Part shown: positions 59,081 through 63,910 of the stretch, piece by piece
Numbering within the stretch: the first letter of the stretch is position 1
Layout: the number at the start of each line of letters is the position of its first letter
Source: CAZVAR01 sp964625225
GTDB taxonomy: Bacteria > Pseudomonadota > Alphaproteobacteria > JAJUGE01
Reading direction: 5' to 3'
Length of the DNA: 63,910 bases
Assembly (NCBI GenBank): GCA_964625225.1
Contig: CAZVAR010000005.1
Span: forward strand, 1 to 63,910
Translations under genes and position numbers: made by a program
The notes under the pieces: model-generated
What the model was told of the DNA's origin: nothing
What the model saw: only the letters and a program-made list of their open reading frames with translations
Databases searched by the model: none

Positions 59081-59845
59081 CTACGGCATCCACACCCCGC
59101 CATTGACGTGGATCGTCTGTCCGGTGATGTAGCTGCCTTCCGGCAGGCAGAGATGCCGGACCATCGCCGCGATCTCCTCGGGACGACCGAAGCGGCGCAG
59201 CGGCGTGGCTTCGGCACCCATGTTGCTCGGCCGCGCGCCGGCCGATGCGCCGCGCACGGTGTCGATCGCACCCGGTGCGACGCAGTTGACGGTGATCCGG
59301 TGCTCGGCCAGCTCCATGGCCAGTGCCCGGGTCAGTCCTTCCAGCCCGGCTTTCGCCGCGGAAACATGCGCCCGGTTCTTCGTGCCGACATGGGTCGAGA
59401 TGCCCCCCAGGGTCACGATCGCACCGCCACCCGCTTTGACCATGTGCGGCGTGCAGGCCCGCGCCATGATGAATGCGCCGTCCAGCGCGACCGACACGAT
59501 CTCCCGCCACTCGGCGAAGCTCATCGAGAGAAATGGCGTTTGCCGGCGCAGCGCCGCATTGCTCACGAGGATGTCGAGGCGTCCGAACGCCTGGACCGTG
59601 GCGTCCACCATGCGCTGCACCGCCGCCTCGTCGGTGACGTCGGCGACGTAGGGCAGCGCCCGGCCGCCCATCGCCTCGACTTCGTCCGCCACCGACCGGG
59701 CCGCCGCCTCGTCGGTGCGGGCGTTGACCGTGACGGCCGCCCCCTCCTCGGCCAGGGCCAGCACGATCGCGCGGCCGATATTGCGGGCGCCGCCCGTCAC
59801 GATCGCCGCCTTTCCGGCCAGCCGGCCGGCCTGTCGCTCTGCCAT
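59081..59845 (-). CDS. Short-chain dehydrogenase/reductase lacking the usual active-site Tyr
   Basis: The 254-residue SDR has the cofactor loop IVTGGARNIGRAIVLALAEE near 15-34, SNAALRRQ and VTLGGISTHVGTKNRAHVSA. In the YxxxK motif the lysine is Lys165 but the tyrosine position holds Val161 (AHVSAAKAGLEGLTRAL), next to His160. The PEEIAAMVRHLCLPEGSYIT end is normal. Either another residue takes over catalysis or it is not a typical dehydrogenase. It follows the acyl-CoA dehydrogenase on the same strand about 120 bases away. Confidence 0.82.
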   Translation of the reverse strand: MAERQAGRLAGKAAIVTGGARNIGRAIVLALAEEGAAVTVNARTDEAAARSVADEVEAMGGRALPYVADVTDEAAVQRMVDATVQAFGRLDILVSNAALRRQTPFLSMSFAEWREIVSVALDGAFIMARACTPHMVKAGGGAIVTLGGISTHVGTKNRAHVSAAKAGLEGLTRALAMELAEHRITVNCVAPGAIDTVRGASAGARPSNMGAEATPLRRFGRPEEIAAMVRHLCLPEGSYITGQTIHVNGGVWMP

Positions 59846-59948
59846 TCTCGTCCCTCCGTTTCGGTTCTCATGTCAGGGTCGCCGCTGTGCGGCCGGCTTG
59901 CAACCGGTCAGAGCGTGCTAGACTGGCGGGCAAGGACGGGGAGGCGGA

Positions 59949-60338
59949 ATGACGCGGCTCACCCTGCGGATCGACTTGGATACGGGCGAGCGTCTCGGTC
60001 CCGGCAAGGTGCGCCTCCTTGAGCTGATCCAGGGCAAGGGCTCGATCGCGGCGGCCGCCCGGGCGATGGGCATGTCCTACCGCCGTGCCTGGCTGCTGGT
60101 CGACAGCCTCAACCGGATGTTCCGGGAGCCGGTGGTGGTGAGCCGCACCGGCGGTGCCGAGGGCGGCGGCGCCTGCTTGACACCGTTCGGCCGGGAGATC
60201 GTCCGGCTCTACCGCGAGATGGAGAACGAGGCAGGCTGCCTGCTCGGCTCCCGGCTGCGCGCGCTCGAATCGCGGCTCGCACCGGCGGCCGCATCGCAAG
60301 CCGCTCTCAGCGGCCCGGCTCCAGGGCCACGCTCTTGA
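59949..60338 (+). CDS. ModE-like winged-helix regulator (DNA-binding domain only)
   Basis: The 129-residue product is the N-terminal winged-helix of ModE: RLGPGKVRLLELIQGKGSIA, then AAARAMGMSYRRAWLLVDSL and REPVVVSRTGGAEGGGACLT. The C-terminal molybdate-binding (TOBE) half of E. coli ModE is absent, as in many alphaproteobacterial ModE relatives. It lies convergent to modC and its 3' end overlaps that gene by 32 bases. Regulation of the modABC genes is the obvious role. Confidence 0.85.
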   Translation: MTRLTLRIDLDTGERLGPGKVRLLELIQGKGSIAAAARAMGMSYRRAWLLVDSLNRMFREPVVVSRTGGAEGGGACLTPFGREIVRLYREMENEAGCLLGSRLRALESRLAPAAASQAALSGPAPGPRS

Positions 60339-61383
60339 CCATTGCGAATATCGACATGCCCGGCGTCAAGCCGAGGTCGAGTGCGGACCGTCGAGTAATT
60401 CGCGCCAGGATCGACGCCGAACCGACCGCGACCCGCACCTCGACATGGGCGCCATGCGCCGGCCCGAGACCGATCAGCCGGCCGGGCAGCACGTTCAGGA
60501 TGCTGATTCCTTCGGGCCGCCGCACCGCCAGCGCCACGTCGCGCGCCCGGATCTGAACCCGGACCGGCGCGCCGGGCGGCAGATCCACGAACGGGACGTA
60601 CAGCTGATATCCATCGAAGGCGAGCACCGTGAGACGCATCTCGGGATCGTGGTCGTGGACCCGTGTGACGATCACTGCGCCGGCATCGAACCGGTCGGCG
60701 AGCCCGCGGAGGTCCGGCCGGCTGGTCAGCTCCGCCGCCGATCCGCTGGCCACCACCGTTCCGCCCTCCATCAGCACCAGCGTATCGCCGAGCCGGGCCA
60801 CCTCCGCAACGGAGTGGCTGACATAGACCACCGGCACCCCGACATGGTCCCGCAGCCGCTCCACATAAGGCAGGATCTCCGCCTTGCGCTCCGCATCCAG
60901 AGAGGCGAGCGGCTCGTCCATCAGCAGGAGACGCGGGTTCGCCAGCAGGGCGCGGCCGATGGCGACCCGCTGCTTCTCTCCACCGGAGAGGTCGCCCGGC
61001 CGTCGTTTCAGCAGCGGCCCGATGCCGAGCAGATCCACGACCCCGTCGAGCCGGGTATACCGCTTGCGCGTAGGCGTGAACCAGCGGCCGTAGAGCAGGT
61101 TCTGCCGTACCGTGAGATGGGGAAACAGCCGGCTTTCCTGGAAGACGTAGCCGACGCCGCGCCGGTGCGGCGGGAGATCGATCCGGGCCTCGGAATCGAA
61201 CAGGACACGGTCGTCTACGGCAATCCGGCCGCGGTCGGGGCGCAGCAAGCCGGCGATCATATTGACGAGACTGCTCTTACCCGCGCCGGAGCGGCCGAAC
61301 AGCACGGTGATTCCGGGACCGGCCGTAAATCTGGCGGCCAGCTCGAAGTCCCCCAGCCGCCGCTCGACATCGACCTCAAGCAT
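60307..61383 (-). CDS. modC: Molybdate ABC transporter ATPase ModC
   Basis: The 358-residue protein has Walker A LFGRSGAGKSSLVNMIAGLL near 35-54, the signature LSGGEKQRVAIGRALLANPR and Walker B LLLMDEPLASLDAERKAEIL, and a C-terminal TOBE/Mop domain (RVQIRARDVALAVRRPEGIS) that is diagnostic for ModC. The ATG at 61383 overlaps the end of modB by eight bases; the frame upstream is not used. Confidence 0.93.
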   Translation of the reverse strand: MLEVDVERRLGDFELAARFTAGPGITVLFGRSGAGKSSLVNMIAGLLRPDRGRIAVDDRVLFDSEARIDLPPHRRGVGYVFQESRLFPHLTVRQNLLYGRWFTPTRKRYTRLDGVVDLLGIGPLLKRRPGDLSGGEKQRVAIGRALLANPRLLLMDEPLASLDAERKAEILPYVERLRDHVGVPVVYVSHSVAEVARLGDTLVLMEGGTVVASGSAAELTSRPDLRGLADRFDAGAVIVTRVHDHDPEMRLTVLAFDGYQLYVPFVDLPPGAPVRVQIRARDVALAVRRPEGISILNVLPGRLIGLGPAHGAHVEVRVAVGSASILARITRRSALDLGLTPGMSIFAMVKSVALEPGR

Positions 61384-62074
61384 CGCGGCCCCGCAAGCGG
61401 GCATTCACCCGGCGCGACAGCAGCGCCGACGACAGCAGCGCCGCAAGCGAAAGCGCGACCGACAGGAGCGCGAGGCGCAGGGCCGGCCCCTCCCCGCCCG
61501 GCACCTGGGTCAAGGTGTAGATCGCGAGCGGCAAGGTCCGGGTCTCGCCGGGAATGTTGGACACGAAAGTGATGGTCGCCCCGAACTCGCCCAGGCTGCG
61601 CGCGAACGACAGGATGGTCCCGGCGATGATGCCTGGCAGAGCCAGCGGCAGCGTCACCGTGAGGAACACCCATCCGGGATTTGCGCCCAGCGTCGCGGCG
61701 GCGGCCTCGAGCCGCCGGTCGACGGCTTCCACCGACAGCCGGATTGCCTGAACCATCAGCGGAAAGCCCATGACGGCGGCGGCCACGGCCGCCCCGGTCC
61801 AGCGGAAGGCGAAGACGATGCCGAAGGTCGCCTCGAGCCAGGCGCCGACCGGCCCGCGCCGGCCGAGCAGCAGCAGCAGCAGATATCCGGTCACCACGGG
61901 CGGCAGGATCAGCGGCAGATAGACAATACCGTCGAGCACGGCCTTGCCGGGGAACCGCCAGCGCGCCAGTCCGAAGCCGGTCAGCACGGCAAGCGGAAGG
62001 CTGCCCAACACGCTCCAAAATGCAACGCGCAGGCTGAGCGCGAGCGCCTCGATCTCCTCCGGTGCGAACGGCAT
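61376..62074 (-). CDS. modB: Molybdate ABC transporter permease ModB
   Basis: The 232-residue inner-membrane protein has about five transmembrane segments, LSLRVAFWSVLGSLPLAVLT first, and the EAA loop EAAAATLGANPGWVFLTVTLPLALPG, as expected for ModB. SFARSLGEFGATITFVSNIP is the family-specific block. It is between modA and modC in the same direction. Confidence 0.92.
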   Translation of the reverse strand: MPFAPEEIEALALSLRVAFWSVLGSLPLAVLTGFGLARWRFPGKAVLDGIVYLPLILPPVVTGYLLLLLLGRRGPVGAWLEATFGIVFAFRWTGAAVAAAVMGFPLMVQAIRLSVEAVDRRLEAAAATLGANPGWVFLTVTLPLALPGIIAGTILSFARSLGEFGATITFVSNIPGETRTLPLAIYTLTQVPGGEGPALRLALLSVALSLAALLSSALLSRRVNARLRGRDA

Positions 62075-62083
62075 GCGGCCCGT

Positions 62084-62869
62084 TCAATCCGTCCCCGCCA
62101 TCGCGGCGAAGCCGTGCTTCGTGAAGATTGCCGCGGCCTCCGCCGAGTGCAGGAACTCGAGCAGCGCAGCGGCACCGGCAGGGTGCGGAGCCGATCGCGT
62201 CACCGCGGCGGGGTAGATGATCGGCGGGTGCGTCGCTGCAGGAAATGTCGCGACAACGCGGACACCGGGATCGGCCTTCGCATCGGTCGCATAGACGATC
62301 CCGAGCGGCGCCTCGCCGCGCGACACGAGTGCGAGTGCGGCGCGGACATTCTCGGCGGCCGCCACCCGGTCCTCGACCTCTTGCCAGACGCCGAGGGAGA
62401 CCAGAGCGGCCCTTCCATACATGCCGGCCGGGACCGCATCCGGATCCGCCATCGCGAGCCGCCCGTCGCCGATCATCCGGCGCAACGGGAGGCCGGGTAC
62501 CGGATCGACGGAGATGGCGGTGCGAACCGGTGCAATGAGAACCAGCCGGTTGCCCAGCAGGTCGATCCGCGTTTCGGGCCGGATCGCCTGCCGCGCCTCC
62601 AGATAGTCCATCCAGTCGGTGCTCGCCGATACGAACAGGCCGGCCGGAGCCCCGTTTTCGATCTGCTTGGCGAGCGCTGCGCTACCGGCATAGGAGACGG
62701 ACACACCGGTCCCGGTCCGGGTACGGTGAATCGCCACGACCTCGTCGAGCGCATTCTTCAGGCTCGCGGCAGCGAACACCAGCAGCTCCTGCGCACGGAC
62801 CGTCGACACCTGGCTTGCAAGAACCCCGGCCAGGACGAATGCCGCCAGAATGTACGCGCCGATAGCCAA
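62084..62869 (-). CDS. modA: Molybdate-binding periplasmic protein ModA
   Basis: The product is 261 residues if the TTG at 62869 is used, close to E. coli ModA (257). The signal peptide AIGAYILAAFVLAGVLASQV and cleavage before QELLVFAAASLKNALDEVVA fit. Binding-site blocks VSVSYAGSAALAKQIENGAP and GLFVSASTDWMDYLEARQAI follow. An AGGGAG site sits 7 bases before the TTG. An ATG at 62935 (or the frame to 63019) is a possible longer start, but a 17-base palindrome at 62901-62917 would then lie inside the coding region. The TTG is my preferred start for that reason. Confidence 0.85.
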   Translation of the reverse strand: MAIGAYILAAFVLAGVLASQVSTVRAQELLVFAAASLKNALDEVVAIHRTRTGTGVSVSYAGSAALAKQIENGAPAGLFVSASTDWMDYLEARQAIRPETRIDLLGNRLVLIAPVRTAISVDPVPGLPLRRMIGDGRLAMADPDAVPAGMYGRAALVSLGVWQEVEDRVAAAENVRAALALVSRGEAPLGIVYATDAKADPGVRVVATFPAATHPPIIYPAAVTRSAPHPAGAAALLEFLHSAEAAAIFTKHGFAAMAGTD

Positions 62870-62900
62870 CGGCCCGCTCCCTGCCGCCGCCGATGTGTAC

Positions 62901-62917
62901 CACCGAATATATCGGTG
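62901..62917. promoter_or_regulatory. Palindrome upstream of modA, possible ModE operator
   Basis: CACCGA and TCGGTG flank a central ATATA, a perfect 6-bp inverted repeat with a ModE-like ATATA core. It lies 32 bases before the preferred modA TTG start, where an operator would be. ModE boxes of other species are more extended, so this is an inference. Confidence 0.45.
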
Positions 62918-62986
62918 CGCGCCACCTGCCGCCATGGGGCGCAGGCGGCCTCGCGGAAGAGATCCGATGAGGAACCGAGGTGCGCT

Positions 62987-63061
62987 TGGTGGGCGGTGAC
63001 GGGATCGAACCGCCGACATCCTGCGTGTAAGGCAGGCGCTCTACCGCTGAGCTAACCGCCC
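62987..63061 (-). tRNA. tRNA-Val (anticodon TAC)
   Basis: The gene starts GGGCGGTTAGCTCAGCGG on the minus strand and folds well: 7-bp acceptor, anticodon stem CCTGC/GCAGG with loop CTTACAC (anticodon TAC), T-loop region GTTCGATCC, encoded CCA at 62989-62987. It lies behind the HU gene, as in many alphaproteobacteria. Confidence 0.96.
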
Positions 63062-63097
63062 GCACTCAGCCTAACATCGCACACCCGGGAATCCAAA

Positions 63098-63123
63098 GGG
63101 CCGGCGGCCACCGGCGCCGGCCC
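63098..63123 (-). terminator. Rho-independent terminator of the HU gene
   Basis: GGGCCGGCG at 63098-63106 pairs perfectly with 63115-63123 around an 8-base loop, and on the minus strand it is followed by TTT. It lies 23 bases after the HU stop and before tRNA-Val. Confidence 0.75.
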
Positions 63124-63146
63124 CTGTCCGGACTGCCTGAATCCGA

Positions 63147-63419
63147 TTACTGAATTGCGTCCTTCAAGCCCTTGCCAGCCTTGAATTTCGGCTGCTTCGA
63201 CGCGGCGATTTGGATGGTCTCGCCGGTGCGCGGATTGCGGCCCGTCGATGCCGCGCGCTCCGCTACCGAGAAGGTCCCGAAGCCTACCAAGCGAACCTCG
63301 TCGCCCTGCTTCAGGGCACCCGTGATGCATCCGAAAACGGCATCCACCGCCCGGGCAGCATCCGCCCGCGACAGACCGGCATCTTCCGCCACGGCACTAA
63401 CGAGCTCGTTCTTATTCAC
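63147..63419 (-). CDS. hupB: DNA-binding protein HU
   Basis: The 90-residue protein begins MNKNELVSAVAEDAGLSRAD and contains the DNA-binding arm VGFGTFSVAERAASTGRNPR and TGETIQIAASKQPKFKAGKG. It is a HU-beta-type histone-like protein that bends DNA. The location right behind lon is a conserved arrangement in proteobacteria. Confidence 0.96.
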   Translation of the reverse strand: MNKNELVSAVAEDAGLSRADAARAVDAVFGCITGALKQGDEVRLVGFGTFSVAERAASTGRNPRTGETIQIAASKQPKFKAGKGLKDAIQ

Positions 63420-63505
63420 GCCAGATCCCCCTGCTCTGATTGACTTCTCGCACCGACGCGCTGACGCCCGATGGAATTGCGCCCCGGAGGCGGGAAACTG
63501 GCGGA

Positions 63506-63534
63506 GTTTAATTCGCCGGATTCCGGCCCGTCAA
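63506..63534 (-). promoter_or_regulatory. Putative HU gene promoter
   Basis: On the minus strand TTGACG (-35) and TTAAAC (-10) are spaced by 17 bases, with a CCGGAATCCGG palindrome between them. The -10 matches the consensus at only three positions. It lies about 90 bases before the HU start. Confidence 0.5.
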
Positions 63535-63541
63535 CGTCGAC

Positions 63542-63580
63542 GGGCGGCCAAAAGCGCGAATTTCCGCGCCTTTGCCGCCC
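63542..63580 (-). terminator. Long hairpin after lon, possible terminator
   Basis: GGGCGGC at 63542-63548 pairs with 63574-63580, and the inner AAAGCGCG/CGCGCCTTT arms extend it with one bulge. It lies about 28 bases behind the lon stop and in front of the HU promoter. There is no T-tract after it, so it may be a processed 3' end rather than a strong terminator. Confidence 0.45.
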
Positions 63581-63607
63581 GTCTGACGCACTTGCGCAGG
63601 CCGAGAG

Positions 63608-63910
63608 TCAGTGTGTGACGACGCCGGGGACCGCCTTGTCGGCGTTCTCGCTCTGCCTCACCGGCTGGACCTGCTCGGCCTCGTTCCATTCGACCGGGGT
63701 CAAGGGCCGCACCAGGGCATGCTGCAGCACCTCGTCGACGGTTTCGACGCAGACGATCTTCAGGCCCTTCTTCACATTGTCCGGGATCTCCGCGAGATCC
63801 TTCTCATTGTCCTTCGGAATGATCACGGTCCGCAGCCCGCCACGCAGCGCGGCGAGCAGCTTCTCCTTGAGGCCGCCGATCGGCAGGACCCGGCCGCGGA
63901 GCGTGATTTC
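63608..63910 (-). CDS. lon: ATP-dependent protease Lon, C-terminal end (runs off the right edge)
   Basis: The last 100 residues of the Lon protease domain are visible. GRVLPIGGLKEKLLAALRGG carries the catalytic lysine of the Ser-Lys dyad, followed by VIIPKDNEKDLAEIPDNVKK and GLKIVCVETVDEVLQHAL. The catalytic serine would be upstream, beyond the edge. The C-terminal tail EWNEAEQVQPVRQSENADKA is non-conserved. Confidence 0.95.
   Translation of the reverse strand, partial: EITLRGRVLPIGGLKEKLLAALRGGLRTVIIPKDNEKDLAEIPDNVKKGLKIVCVETVDEVLQHALVRPLTPVEWNEAEQVQPVRQSENADKAVPGVVTH

Noticed and set aside
1..63910. CRISPR array, prophage or insertion sequence
   Set aside because: No regularly spaced repeats, transposase or integrase wording, or att-like duplications were found. 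The only repeats are the G-run array and one 24-bp tandem duplication.

Overview
The window is high-GC DNA with an alphaproteobacterial gene layout. The right edge has lon, then a HU gene, then tRNA-Val. Elsewhere a DUF6476 gene sits beside rluD and rpoH, a Tad/Cpa pilus locus is present, the promoter boxes look like FNR/FixK and CtrA sites, and the sensor kinases are of PleC/DivJ and HisKA_2 type. A Rhodospirillales- or Geminicoccales-like soil or freshwater bacterium is my best guess. There is no 16S rRNA gene, and I see no insertion sequence, prophage or CRISPR array. Everything reads as chromosome.

Layout, left to right. (1) 1-6.7 kb: a leftward Tad pilus operon with two TadE-type pseudopilins, Flp pilin, prepilin peptidase CpaA, CpaB, secretin CpaC, CpaD and the start of CpaE. 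Between the pilin and the TadE genes lies about 1.1 kb with no supportable gene. (2) 7.0-13.2 kb: a leftward Liv-type ABC importer (LivG, LivF, LivH, LivM, binding protein) ending in a CaiB/BaiF CoA-transferase that resembles 2-methylfumaryl-CoA isomerase, which suggests uptake and CoA activation of a small carboxylate. (3) 13.7-22.7 kb: a surface-glycan cassette of two sugar-nucleotide epimerases, a B12-binding/radical SAM enzyme, a GT4 glycosyltransferase and three CgeB-like glycosyltransferases, most joined by overlapping stop/start codons, followed by UDP-glucuronate decarboxylase. (4) 22.8-24.8 kb: a UGSC-family selenoprotein whose frame is interrupted by an in-frame TGA (Sec95), followed at once by a small SECIS-like hairpin and translationally coupled to a thioredoxin-fold partner. 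This is the most striking item in the window. (5) 24.9-31.4 kb: a GST, a luciferase-like oxidoreductase, a PPC-domain protein, a pyruvate-oxidase-like ThDP enzyme and, divergently, the E1 alpha, E1 beta and free lipoyl-domain genes of a 2-oxoacid/acetoin dehydrogenase.

(6) 31.4-37.3 kb: a 42-residue membrane protein under an FNR/FixK box, a HisKA_2 sensor kinase, ChrA, tRNA-Glu(CTC), DUF6476, RluD and RpoH. (7) 37.3-47.3 kb: a membrane protein, a catalytically dead Ser/Thr kinase-like protein, a LysM protein, a LOG-family nucleosidase, a 1250-residue SLBB polysaccharide-export protein and a DegT aminotransferase. (8) 47.4-54.6 kb: an intergenic region with two perfect DnaA boxes, a HerA-type ATPase, two paralogous PleC/DivJ-like kinases (one with a LOV-like PAS domain lacking the photoactive cysteine), a degenerate EAL-like protein and a retropepsin-like protease. 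(9) 54.6-59.8 kb: catabolic enzymes (HSL-type esterase, DJ-1/PfpI protein, a split MaoC hydratase pair, 3-hydroxyacyl-CoA dehydrogenase, SDR). (10) 59.9-63.9 kb: ModE-like regulator, modC, modB, modA, tRNA-Val, HU and the 3' end of lon.

Functional identities rest on motif recognition and neighbourhood. No database search was possible.
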